From Commensalibacter melissae (GTDB lineage: Bacteria; Pseudomonadota; Alphaproteobacteria; Acetobacterales; Acetobacteraceae), in the NCBI RefSeq assembly GCF_003691365.1, contig NZ_CP033087.1, forward strand, positions 1,832,001-1,896,000: DNA of 64,000 nt, in the 5' to 3' direction. Position numbers and translations under genes: made by a program. Position 1 is the first letter of the stretch; each line of letters opens with the position of its first letter. Below are positions 36,017-44,977 of this stretch, piece after piece. Below the pieces are notes generated by a model. The model had not been told where the DNA came from. It searched no databases and worked only from the letters and a program-made list of their open reading frames with translations.

Positions 36017-38701
36017 TTAGGCCATTAATCTGAGAACATAAGGTAAAATGCCACCATTACGATAATATTCTACCTCTTCTTGTGTATCAACACGACAGAT
36101 TACAGGAATATCCTGATGTGAACCATCATTGCGAGTTATTCTCATAATCATTTTTTGACGCGGTTTTAAAGTTTCTATACCCAAAATATCGATTTTTTCA
36201 TCACCCTTCAATCCCAACGTTTTACGTGTTGTACCCTCTTCAAATAAGAGTGGCAATACACCCATTCCAACAAGATTAGAACGATGAATACGTTCAAAAC
36301 TTTCAGCAATAACGGCTTTTACACCCAACAACGTCGTACCTTTTGCCGCCCAGTCACGGGAGGAACCCATTCCGTATTCTTTACCGCCAAAAACAACCAA
36401 TGGTGTATTTTCTTTTTGGTATTCCATGGCAACATCATAGATTGCCCCTTCCTTACCATCAGGATAATGCTTGCTATATCCACCTTCAACCCCTGGAACC
36501 ATTTCATTACGAATACGGATATTGGCAAAAGTGCCACGCATCATGACTTCATGATTACCACGACGTGAACCATACGAGTTAAAGTCCTCCACCCTGACTC
36601 CATGTTCAGTCAAATATCTGCCGGCAGGGGAATCTTTACGAATGGAACCAGCTGGAGATATATGATCTGTTGTAACATTATCCCCTAATAACGCCAATAT
36701 TCTTGCCCCTTTAATATCATGACGGGCTTCAGGATGCTGCTTCATTCCTTCAAAATAGGGAGGATTACGAACATAGGTTGATTTTGAATCCCAATCATAA
36801 GTCTGAGATCCAGTTGCCACAGCCAATCTCTGCCATTCAACCGTACCTTTACTGATATTATCATATCCCTTACGGAATTCTTCACGCGTAATCGCTGCTG
36901 CCATTACCTCTTTGATTTCCTCTGTTGAAGGCCAAATATCATGTAGATAAATTTCCTTACCATCCTTGGAAACACCAATAGGATCCTTTGTAATATCCTT
37001 ACGCAAGGTTCCCAATAAAGCATAAGCGACTACCAACGGTGGACTTGCCAGATAGTTTGCGCGAACGTTTGGAGAAATACGTCCCTCAAAGTTACGGTTT
37101 CCCGAAAGAACCGCTGTTGCCACCAAATTGTTATTTTCGATAGTGTCAACAATTTCTGGTGCCAGGGGACCAGAATTTCCGATACAGGTTGTACAACCAT
37201 ATCCAACAATATTGAATCCAAGCGCATCAAGAGATGGAATTAACCCGGCCTTTTCTAAATATTCAGTAACAACTTTTGAACCAGGTGCAAGAGACGTTTT
37301 AACCCAAGGCTTCCGCTTCAATCCCAAAGCATGTGCTTTTTTCGCCAATAAACCAGCAGCAATCATCACTTCCGTATTAGAGGTATTGGTGCATGAAGTA
37401 ATTGCCGCAATTACAACTGAACCATGTTCGAGTTTGAAATCTTTACCGGCAACGGCACAAGCGGCATCTTGATCTTTACCTTCAACATGGAATCCTGAAG
37501 ACAGCTCTTTGACGAATGCAGAGGTTGCATCGCTGAGGCTGATACGATCTTGTGGACGACGAGGACCTGAAATAGAGGGAACAACATTACCAATATCCAG
37601 TTCCAAAGTATCAGTAAATTCTGGCTCTTCCGCATTCGCTTCACGAAACATACCCTGTGCTTTAAGGTAAGCTTCCACCAACTTAATCTGATGATCGTCA
37701 CGACCGGTTAATTTGAGGTAATCCAAAGCTTGCTGGTCAACCGGGAAGAACCCACATGTTGCGCCATATTCGGGTGCCATGTTTGCAATTGTAGCCCGTG
37801 TATAAAGTGGTAAATGATCCAAAGCCGGACCATAAAATTCAACAAACTTGCCAACAACACCCTTCTTACGTAACATCTGTGTAATCGTTAGAACAAGATC
37901 TGTTGCAGTTACACCCTTTGCCAATTTTCCTGTTAACCGGAAGCCGATAACATCCGGTATTAACATTGTAATCGGTTGCCCCAACATGGCTGCTTCAGCT
38001 TCGATACCTCCAACACCCCAGCCAAGGACACCCAATCCGTTGACCATTGTTGTATGGGAATCTGTTCCAAAAAGAGTGTCTGGATAGGCATAGGTTTTTC
38101 CATCTTCATCACGAAGCCAAACAACCTTGGCAATATGTTCCAAATTAACCTGATGACAAATTCCAGTATCAGGTGGAACAACGGAAAAACCCTTGAACGC
38201 TTCTTGTCCCCAACGAAGAAAAGCATACCGCTCAGCGTTTCGTTCAAATTCAAGCGTTATATTTTCTTTCAGTGCCGCATCAGATCCAAATTTATCGACC
38301 ATTACAGAATGATCAATCACCAGATTTACCGGAATTAGTGGATTAACCTTTTGCGGATCACCTTTTAACTGGGTCATTCCTTCACGCATGGCAGCCAAAT
38401 CGACAACAGCTGGAACCCCTGTAAAATCCTGCATCAAAATACGGGAAGGACGAAAAGGCACTTCGGACTGGCTATGATGATTCTTTTGCCATTCTATAAT
38501 TGCCTTGGCATTGTCTACCGTAAAAGATTGACCATTTTCAAAGCGTAAAACATTTTCCAGCAATACTTTTAAGGTATTTGGTAAACGACGAAAATTACCC
38601 AATTTTTTCTCTGCTTCAACCAGTGAAAAATAATGATAGGTTTTTCCATCGACTTCCAACGTTTTACATGTTTTTAAATTATCCTGACCAATCAGTTTCA
38701 T
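36017..38701 (-). CDS. acnA: Aconitate hydratase A
   Basis: [4Fe-4S] enzyme interconverting citrate and isocitrate in the TCA cycle. The 894-residue length and order fit AcnA: RILMQDFTGVPAVVDLAAMR, the SHTTMVNGLGVLGWGVGGIEAEA segment, Fe-S cysteines in SCTNTSN and GYGCTTCIGNSGPL, the swivelling domain with GDNVTTDHISPAGSI and the substrate-binding GSSRDWAAKGT. It stands alone between the ccm genes and the rimP operon, with its own terminator. AcnA also binds RNA when it loses its cluster in other bacteria. Confidence 0.97.
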   Translation of the reverse strand: MKLIGQDNLKTCKTLEVDGKTYHYFSLVEAEKKLGNFRRLPNTLKVLLENVLRFENGQSFTVDNAKAIIEWQKNHHSQSEVPFRPSRILMQDFTGVPAVVDLAAMREGMTQLKGDPQKVNPLIPVNLVIDHSVMVDKFGSDAALKENITLEFERNAERYAFLRWGQEAFKGFSVVPPDTGICHQVNLEHIAKVVWLRDEDGKTYAYPDTLFGTDSHTTMVNGLGVLGWGVGGIEAEAAMLGQPITMLIPDVIGFRLTGKLAKGVTATDLVLTITQMLRKKGVVGKFVEFYGPALDHLPLYTRATIANMAPEYGATCGFFPVDQQALDYLKLTGRDDHQIKLVEAYLKAQGMFREANAEEPEFTDTLELDIGNVVPSISGPRRPQDRISLSDATSAFVKELSSGFHVEGKDQDAACAVAGKDFKLEHGSVVIAAITSCTNTSNTEVMIAAGLLAKKAHALGLKRKPWVKTSLAPGSKVVTEYLEKAGLIPSLDALGFNIVGYGCTTCIGNSGPLAPEIVDTIENNNLVATAVLSGNRNFEGRISPNVRANYLASPPLVVAYALLGTLRKDITKDPIGVSKDGKEIYLHDIWPSTEEIKEVMAAAITREEFRKGYDNISKGTVEWQRLAVATGSQTYDWDSKSTYVRNPPYFEGMKQHPEARHDIKGARILALLGDNVTTDHISPAGSIRKDSPAGRYLTEHGVRVEDFNSYGSRRGNHEVMMRGTFANIRIRNEMVPGVEGGYSKHYPDGKEGAIYDVAMEYQKENTPLVVFGGKEYGMGSSRDWAAKGTTLLGVKAVIAESFERIHRSNLVGMGVLPLLFEEGTTRKTLGLKGDEKIDILGIETLKPRQKMIMRITRNDGSHQDIPVICRVDTQEEVEYYRNGGILPYVLRLMA

Positions 38702-38884
38702 AATGATATCCTTAAATTATGTCGTTAGATAATCGTGTATAAACAACATTTTATATTTGTTATCTCGCCAATTACACTATACTTATTATATCTTGAATAT
38801 CATAAAAGCAATTATTCATGGGCTTTTACAATTTCACTAAACAGTGTACTTTTGTAACTTAAAATCATTTTTGAAACCCTTTTC

Positions 38885-39505
38885 ATGACCGTATCTATTG
38901 TCAATCTAACCACATTTCGAAATGAAAAACTGGTCCTGAACAATATCAATTTTTCTCTATCTGCAGGGGAAAGTCTCTGTATCCGTGGTCCAAATGGCGT
39001 TGGCAAAAGTACGTTATTAAGAATTCTCGCAGGGTTTAGAAAACCAGATTCAGGTAATGTTTTATGGAACTCCAGAAACATCTTTGAACATCATGAAACT
39101 TATGAAAATTATCTTCAAACTATTGCCTGGTTGGGTCATTCAAACGCCTTAAAACCGATTATGACTGTGAGAGAGAACCTGCAGTTATATTCAAAATTTT
39201 ACAAAACCAATCTTCACGATTGTTTGAAAAAATTTAATTTATACCATTTAATTGATACTCCCGTTCGATTATTATCCGCTGGTCAAAAACGTCGCACAGC
39301 CCTGGCTCGCATTTTGCTTAAACCTGCAACAATTTGGTTGCTAGATGAACCAACCGTTGGATTGGATAGAGAAAACATGATCAATCTTGCTGAAATATTT
39401 ACCTCTTTTCAAAAAAACGGTGGCATGATTTTAGTCAGTACACATACAGATCTTCCATTGATCAACACAAAATCTCTTAATCTTTCACTTCCTTCCTTAC
39501 ATTAA
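38885..39505 (+). CDS. ccmA: Cytochrome c biogenesis heme-exporter ATPase
   Basis: ATPase of the CcmABCD complex that releases holo-CcmE during cytochrome c maturation. The 206-residue protein shows Walker A GPNGVGKST, signature LSAGQKRRTALARIL, Walker B IWLLDEPTVGLD and H-loop VSTHTD, with the NALKPIMTVRENL region typical of CcmA. It is followed after 12 bases by ccmB. ccmC, ccmD and ccmE are not adjacent, unlike in most proteobacteria. Confidence 0.9.
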   Translation: MTVSIVNLTTFRNEKLVLNNINFSLSAGESLCIRGPNGVGKSTLLRILAGFRKPDSGNVLWNSRNIFEHHETYENYLQTIAWLGHSNALKPIMTVRENLQLYSKFYKTNLHDCLKKFNLYHLIDTPVRLLSAGQKRRTALARILLKPATIWLLDEPTVGLDRENMINLAEIFTSFQKNGGMILVSTHTDLPLINTKSLNLSLPSLH

Positions 39506-39517
39506 GATATCTTTCCC

Positions 39518-40180
39518 ATGCCTTTCATTCTTCTTTTACAACGAGAAATATTACTTTCTTTCCGGCATGCCAGTGATACCATTGGAACAATCCTGTTTTT
39601 TATTTTGACAGCGACTCTTTTCCCGCTTGCGCTTGGACCAGAACCTCAAAGACTTCAGCAAATAGCCCCTGCCATTTTGTGGGTTTGCGCCCTGTTGGCC
39701 GCTTTGTTGCCTATGGAACGCATATACCAGCAAGATTATGAGGATGGGTCCCTAGATCAATTTTTTTTGCTTGGAATATCTCCCTCTACCTTGGCTTTCA
39801 CCAAAATGACAGGTCACTGGTTATGTACAGGAATCCCTCTTCTCTGCGCCAGTATCCCCTTAACAATTTTATATAACTTACCCATATCAATCCTGCCCAT
39901 TTTTATTATCAGCCTTTCACTTGGAACCGCCTGTCAATCTCTTGTCGGGGGAATGACAAATTCTATTGCCCTTGGAGCCAAGAAAAACTCTTTTTTGCTC
40001 CCTTTATTAACTTTTCCCTTGTTAACCCCCGTCCTTATTTTTGGCACCATGCTTATTGATGCAAAATTAAATAATCTCGCATTCCTACCCAATCTTCAAT
40101 TACTCGGGGCATGTTTTGCTATTGCTTTACCTTTTTGCCCACTTGCTGCTGGGGCAGGTTTACGATTGGCAATAGAATGA
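39518..40180 (+). CDS. ccmB: Cytochrome c biogenesis heme-exporter permease
   Basis: Inner-membrane partner of CcmA. The 220-residue protein starts with LLQREILLSFRHASDTIGTILFFILTATLFPLALGPEP, the recognisable CcmB opening with its short cytoplasmic helix and first membrane segment. Six hydrophobic segments in all are visible, with LLALLPMERIYQQDYEDGSLDQFFLLG between the second and third. It ends six bases from the stop of the convergent CopC-fold gene. Confidence 0.9.
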   Translation: MPFILLLQREILLSFRHASDTIGTILFFILTATLFPLALGPEPQRLQQIAPAILWVCALLAALLPMERIYQQDYEDGSLDQFFLLGISPSTLAFTKMTGHWLCTGIPLLCASIPLTILYNLPISILPIFIISLSLGTACQSLVGGMTNSIALGAKKNSFLLPLLTFPLLTPVLIFGTMLIDAKLNNLAFLPNLQLLGACFAIALPFCPLAAGAGLRLAIE

Positions 40181-40186
40181 ACAAAA

Positions 40187-40552
40187 TCAGGGATTAACAG
40201 CCTCAAAAGGAATTTCACCTGTACTTTCCTCCCCCTTCCAATTCCAAACATGCCATTGCAAGATATATTGCCCCGCCTTTAACGGATATGATGTTTTGAC
40301 TTCCCTGTGATTTAATGCAGTTGTTGCGGGAATCAAATCAGGTTGTCCAGATTGATTTATCAATAACAAACGACTGCGGAAAGGATCAAATTCATGGTCA
40401 TAAATCAAATGAATTTCTTGATTCCCAGCCTTAATTTTCTGATGTGGCTGAGGATTGGAAAACTTTAAACCGATTGCATTAGCTGTACCAGTCGATAATA
40501 ACAAGACAGTGCAGCAAGCCATAAATATTAATTTATTTTGTTTTTTACTCAT
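40187..40552 (-). CDS. CopC-domain periplasmic protein lacking copper ligands
   Basis: 121-residue secreted protein: signal peptide to about Ala26 (TGTANA), then a CopC-like beta-sandwich (LKFSNPQPHQKIKAGNQEIHLIYDHEFDP ... YPLKAGQYILQWHVWNWKGEESTGEIPFE). CopC proteins bind Cu(II) with the mature N-terminal His and a His in the W-x-V-S-x-D-G-H motif. Here the mature chain begins Ile-Gly-Leu and the motif reads WHVWNWKGEEST, so both usual ligands are absent. It may bind another ligand or act structurally. It converges with ccmB. Confidence 0.7.
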   Translation of the reverse strand: MSKKQNKLIFMACCTVLLLSTGTANAIGLKFSNPQPHQKIKAGNQEIHLIYDHEFDPFRSRLLLINQSGQPDLIPATTALNHREVKTSYPLKAGQYILQWHVWNWKGEESTGEIPFEAVNP

Positions 40553-40683
40553 TTTGAAAGTCCTTATTAAATTTATTCTTTCAAATCTTTCAAAAAAAAC
40601 TATAGCCCTATAAAATGGTTAAAACCAGTCCTTACAATAATGACTGCGATCACTTACCTAATTAACCTCAACTGGAAAGATAA

Positions 40684-41046
40684 ATGATCTTTCATCTGCG
40701 CTCTTTGGCTGTAACCATAATTGCTGGAATTAGCCTAAATATCCTGTTTACCTATAAAGGTGTCGCCCAATATAAACGATGCTGGCTGGAAAATGGTGTT
40801 GTTACTATCAACTGCGCCCCTGCTGATGGTTATTTTTTCATAAATAAACAAAATATATATAAAAAATGTCCAATAGTTGCAGGTATTTTAAAAAAATCCT
40901 GCAATATAGAAGATGGTTATGGGTTATTTTATAAAAATTATCATTGGTATCAATGTCCCGTACAACAAGGTAAAAAATTGGATCATTGCACTTTGGCTTC
41001 CGGATACCAGATTGTTAAACTACATCAAACTTTTTTAAAAGACTAA
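40684..41046 (+). CDS. Secreted protein of three 29-residue cysteine repeats
   Basis: 120 residues. A hydrophobic signal peptide occupies about 1-29. The mature part is three exact 29-residue units with consensus Y-x-x-C-(P/W)-x9-C-x4-G-Y: cysteines 33/44, 62/73 and 91/102, and Gly-Tyr at 49-50, 78-79 and 107-108. The paired cysteines probably form one disulfide per repeat in the periplasm or outside the cell. I do not recognise the family. The ATG is preceded by a purine-rich AAAGATAA. Neighbours give no functional clue. Confidence 0.7.
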   Translation: MIFHLRSLAVTIIAGISLNILFTYKGVAQYKRCWLENGVVTINCAPADGYFFINKQNIYKKCPIVAGILKKSCNIEDGYGLFYKNYHWYQCPVQQGKKLDHCTLASGYQIVKLHQTFLKD

Positions 41047-41131
41047 CAATCTTTCAACGTTTTGAACATTCAAAAGTCAAATATGACGGCTGTTATCTCT
41101 TCTTACTGCTTATATAAACTCTAAAAATGAT

Positions 41132-41165
41132 AACTGTATGGCTTATATTAAGATACCATACAGTT
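41132..41165. terminator. Stem-loop between convergent genes
   Basis: Arms 41132-41141 and 41156-41165 (AACTGTATGG/CCATACAGTT) pair over ten bases between the Cys-repeat gene and the end of the tricorn-like gene. It could serve both directions. There is no strong U-run. Confidence 0.55.
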
Positions 41166-41171
41166 TGAACC

Positions 41172-44100
41172 CTATTTCCTGTTAAAGGGGATACCGTTCT
41201 CAGGATAAGCGGTTTTCCAGGAAGGAGACTGAGGCATAGATACAGGATGATCTCTTAACTCTTTTAGCAAATAATCTATTGCCGTTTCCAATTGTCTATC
41301 ATGCCCATGCTGTAATTCATCTGGAGTATTCTCAATTTCAATATCTGGATCGACCCCGTGATTTTCAATAATCCATTCTGATTGTAATCCATACAAGCTT
41401 TCTTCTGGAATAGTAATATATCCTCCATCCCTTAGCGACCAAAAACCGCGAATACCACGTACGCCACCCCAGGTTCGCTTGCCAATCAGTTTACCCAAAC
41501 CATATTTACGAAAATAATAAGGAAAGATATCACCATCAGATGCAGAATACTGGTTGATTAACGTGACCTTAGGTCCAACAATCAACTGTTCAGGCAAGGA
41601 ATGAGTCATTTTTTCACGGTTTGTGGTCATTCCCACCAAGATTCTCCTTAAACGCTCAAGAAGAATTTCATCGATAAAACCGCCACCGTTCCAGCGATCA
41701 TCAATAATAACGGCCTGTCTATCCAGCTGGGCATAAAACTGACGGATAAACTGCTGCAATCCAAGCTCTTCCATATCTGAAAGATAGATATAGGCTATTT
41801 TCCCACCTGATAAACGATCAACCAGTCGACGATTATGTTCAATCCAGTCTTTCTCTCTTAATGACAGTTCACTTTTAATCGTATTGACTGTTACATTTTT
41901 CACGGCTTTTGTTTGCCGATCCTCAAAAGAGAGTTGGACAGGATTTTCGAGCCCGACAAAAAACCGGTAAGGGTTGGTATCACTCTTTACCTCTTGACCA
42001 TTTACCCTTAACAGATAATCACCTGCATGAATATTAAATCCGGGTTCGGATAAAGGACTGCGATAGGCTTTGCGGCTATTATCCCCGGAATATATTTTTG
42101 CCAAATAATAACGCTGCTTCTGTGCATCATAGGCAAAGTCAACCCCCAATAAGGCTGTGGGAACTGTTTTTATCAAATTCTGTTGATCTCCACCTCCAAC
42201 ATATGTATGTGAATTACCGATTTCTCCAACCATCTGACCAATAAGATAATTGATATCCGACCTTGATCCAGCCAATGGCAATAATTTGGCATAACGGTCA
42301 TGAATTTCATGCCAGTTCTGTCCATTCATTTGGGGATTAACGAAAAGATCACGCTGTAGACGCCAGGCATTATCAAACATTTCCCGCCACTCTTCAGACG
42401 GAATGACAAAACTTGTTAAGGATTCAAGCTTTAATGATTTATCTTCCGTATGTTTTTCCTTGGCATCACTAATAACCCACTGGTTATTCTTGTTATATAA
42501 AAATTTCTGACCGTCATACGAAAGACTATAATTCTGAATACCCTGTTCAATTATAGTATCTTTCCTCTGTTTAACGTCATAAACATGCAACGCAGGTTTT
42601 TCACCCGGAAATTCACTAGAAATCGTTTGTGGAGGACTCATCAAGTAATAAACCTTATCCCCTGCAATCTGCATATCTGTAATCATGCCACCTTCAATTG
42701 GTAGGGGAACAATTCGATCTTCCAATCCTTTTTCATCGATCTGAATTGAAGAGATCGTTTTTCCATCCTTCTCTCTTATAACCCTATCTTTATCTGTAAT
42801 TCCCTCATCAGAACGAGGGGCGAATAAGGATGGGGTTGCAACCTGTAGGGTTGCCACATATATTCCCGCGCTTTTAACCGTCAGGGCGTTCATTTCGTTG
42901 TCAGCAAAAACAGTATTTTCATGACGATTGGAAACAAAATATAAATATTTTCCATCAGCAGAAAATAGTGGCAAATAATCATTATTGTTTCCAGATGTTA
43001 GCTGAACAAACTTATTCGTAGCAAAGTTATAAGCCCAAATTGCCCGTTGCTGATTGGATTGAGTTAAACTATAAACCAACCAATGACTGTCAGGAGAAAA
43101 ACTAAAATCATGTATTTCCGCATGAATATCGGTGGCAATTTTTTTTACGGATTTACCCTCAAAATCAACTGTCCATAAATTATGGTTGCCATCTGAAAAG
43201 GCAAGCTGTTTTCCATCGGGAGAAAAACGCGGAGCATAATAATAACCTGACTTGAAATGGGTTAAAAGCCGTTCGGCCCCTCCCAGAGATGGACGAACAG
43301 CAATATTCTGTTCACCATCACTATCTGTTGTATAGGCGATCCATTTCCCATCCGGTGACCAGACGGGATGATCTGCATCTACATTACTTGCATTAATCAA
43401 ATTTCGGATAGCTCCATTTTCAACAGGAACGGTGAATATATTTCCCCTTGCGGCAAAAGCGGCCCGTTTTCCATTTGGAGCAATCGAGAAATCAGGTTGT
43501 TGGGCAGAATCAGTTTTACGTACATCATCAGTCAAAAACACATGATGACGCATGATTTTTATACCATCATCCGGTACAATAACATGGATTTCATGCAGGT
43601 GCTCCGATGGAAGATCAAGCACGTATAAATGACCGCCCTGTTGAAAGACAATGCCTTGATCACCCAATGACGGAAAATCAATATCATAATCGGTGAAATG
43701 CGTTACCTGGCGTTTTTTTCCTGTCGTCTTGTCATAAACCCATAAATTAACGCGTCGATTTGCATCCCTGTCAGATAAAAAATAAATTTTGTCCTGATAC
43801 CACATCGGAATGGTATCTGTGCCTTTCCAATGAGTTATTTGTTCCAGTTTTTTTGTATCAAAATCATAAATATAAATATCCTGTGCCAGACCACCATCAT
43901 AACGTTTCCAGGTTCGAAAATCACGATAGATACGGGTATAAGCAATTTTTTTTCCATCAGAATCATAACTTAAAAATCCAGAACGATCCAGGGGAAGCGC
44001 TTTTGGCAATCCACCTTTTATGGATACGGAAAACGGCAAACTCATCCAGCTGTTCCACGCATTGCGACGAGATAAAAATACGATTGATTTCGAATCAGGT

Positions 44101-44537
44101 GTCCAGGTGACAACCATATTATCAGGTCCCCAACGTTCCGGTGCAGAAGCAACAATGTCAGAATGATAGGTTAATCGTTTGACCTCTCCACCCGCAGCGG
44201 GCATAAGATAGACGTCTCTATTGCCTTGATAGCTTCCTGTAAAAGCTAGCCATTGACCATCCGGTGAAAATCTCGGCATCAAATCCTCCCCCTGTTCGGA
44301 AGTCAACCGAACGGCCATTCCACCTGATTTTGAAACCTGCCAAAGATTACCCCGTGCCGAAAAAACAATTTTATTCCCATGTAAAGTTGGATAACGCATG
44401 AGAACTTGATTGTTTAAAGTTTGACTTTCCTGGGCAAGACCTGGAAAAAAAGTTCCTGCACAACCGATCATTCCGACATGAAACAATATCGTATTTACTA
44501 TTAACCTATTCCATCTGTTCATGCCAAATCCACGCAC
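41172..44537 (-). CDS. Tricorn-like S41 protease
   Basis: Large secreted peptidase (1121 residues) of the tricorn family. A signal peptide at 1-35 ends near GLAQ. WD/TolB-type beta-propeller repeats fill about 45-640 (repeated FSPDGQWLAFTG, WSPDGKWIAYTT, FSPDGKQLAFSD). A PDZ-like region follows (HAGDYLLRVNGQEV), then the C-terminal S41 domain with SHTYVGGG (His) and NQYSASDGDIFPYYF (nucleophile Ser), ending in GVDPDIEIENTP. It probably cleaves peptides in the periplasm. GTG 44537 has GGAG upstream. An ATG five codons later lies in a 15-base duplicated segment. Confidence 0.88.
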   Translation of the reverse strand: MRGFGMNRWNRLIVNTILFHVGMIGCAGTFFPGLAQESQTLNNQVLMRYPTLHGNKIVFSARGNLWQVSKSGGMAVRLTSEQGEDLMPRFSPDGQWLAFTGSYQGNRDVYLMPAAGGEVKRLTYHSDIVASAPERWGPDNMVVTWTPDSKSIVFLSRRNAWNSWMSLPFSVSIKGGLPKALPLDRSGFLSYDSDGKKIAYTRIYRDFRTWKRYDGGLAQDIYIYDFDTKKLEQITHWKGTDTIPMWYQDKIYFLSDRDANRRVNLWVYDKTTGKKRQVTHFTDYDIDFPSLGDQGIVFQQGGHLYVLDLPSEHLHEIHVIVPDDGIKIMRHHVFLTDDVRKTDSAQQPDFSIAPNGKRAAFAARGNIFTVPVENGAIRNLINASNVDADHPVWSPDGKWIAYTTDSDGEQNIAVRPSLGGAERLLTHFKSGYYYAPRFSPDGKQLAFSDGNHNLWTVDFEGKSVKKIATDIHAEIHDFSFSPDSHWLVYSLTQSNQQRAIWAYNFATNKFVQLTSGNNNDYLPLFSADGKYLYFVSNRHENTVFADNEMNALTVKSAGIYVATLQVATPSLFAPRSDEGITDKDRVIREKDGKTISSIQIDEKGLEDRIVPLPIEGGMITDMQIAGDKVYYLMSPPQTISSEFPGEKPALHVYDVKQRKDTIIEQGIQNYSLSYDGQKFLYNKNNQWVISDAKEKHTEDKSLKLESLTSFVIPSEEWREMFDNAWRLQRDLFVNPQMNGQNWHEIHDRYAKLLPLAGSRSDINYLIGQMVGEIGNSHTYVGGGDQQNLIKTVPTALLGVDFAYDAQKQRYYLAKIYSGDNSRKAYRSPLSEPGFNIHAGDYLLRVNGQEVKSDTNPYRFFVGLENPVQLSFEDRQTKAVKNVTVNTIKSELSLREKDWIEHNRRLVDRLSGGKIAYIYLSDMEELGLQQFIRQFYAQLDRQAVIIDDRWNGGGFIDEILLERLRRILVGMTTNREKMTHSLPEQLIVGPKVTLINQYSASDGDIFPYYFRKYGLGKLIGKRTWGGVRGIRGFWSLRDGGYITIPEESLYGLQSEWIIENHGVDPDIEIENTPDELQHGHDRQLETAIDYLLKELRDHPVSMPQSPSWKTAYPENGIPFNRK

Positions 44538-44562
44538 TTTATTATCTCCATCTGTTCATGCC
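44511..44562 (-). repeat. 15-base direct repeat duplicating the tricorn-gene start
   Basis: GGCATGAACAGATGG (minus strand) occurs at 44562-44548 and again at 44525-44511, a 37-base shift. The first copy opens a five-codon ORF (M-N-R-W-R-stop) and the second is the in-frame ATG of the protease. It looks like a small local duplication. Confidence 0.8.
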
Positions 44563-44670
44563 CTTTTCAGCCATTAAAATCTTCAATAGCAAAATTGCTT
44601 GTCAGGCCGAATCCTTTTTTTGTAATAAGTTAAAAACTTATCGCTAAAATCACAACAAGGAAACCTAAAA

Positions 44671-44913
44671 ATGACAGACGCACTTCCCGATCGCCTTTCT
44701 GCCGATCCGCAAAGCCCATACTATAATGAAGAGCTTTTAAACCGTGGAGTTGGTATTCGCTTTAAAGGAGTGGAAAAAGATAATGTTATTGAATATTGTC
44801 TGAGCGAACAATGGGTCAAGGTATCCATCGGCAATACATTGACACGCAGTGGCAAGCCCATGAGCATGAAACTCAACGGTCCTGTTGAAGCATACCTCAA
44901 AGAGGAAAAATAA
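44671..44913 (+). CDS. DUF3297 family protein
   Basis: 80-residue soluble protein matching DUF3297 along its whole length: LPDRLSADPQSPYYNEELLNRGVGIRFKG, then VIEYCLSEQWVKVSIGNTLTRSGKPM and KLNGPVEAYLKE. The family is small, highly conserved in proteobacteria and of unknown function. ATG 44671 follows ACAAGGAAACC. A strong hairpin closes the gene. Confidence 0.88.
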   Translation: MTDALPDRLSADPQSPYYNEELLNRGVGIRFKGVEKDNVIEYCLSEQWVKVSIGNTLTRSGKPMSMKLNGPVEAYLKEEK

Positions 44914-44924
44914 TATTAAAAATT

Positions 44925-44963
44925 AAAGTAACGTAAATTTAAATATCATTCATACGTTACTTT
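44925..44963. terminator. Bidirectional terminator, DUF3297 / dienelactone hydrolase
   Basis: Perfect 11-bp arms (44925-44935 and 44953-44963) lie between two convergent genes, with A/T-rich flanks on both sides suited to intrinsic termination in either direction. Confidence 0.7.
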
Positions 44964-44977
44964 ATATCGACATCAAT

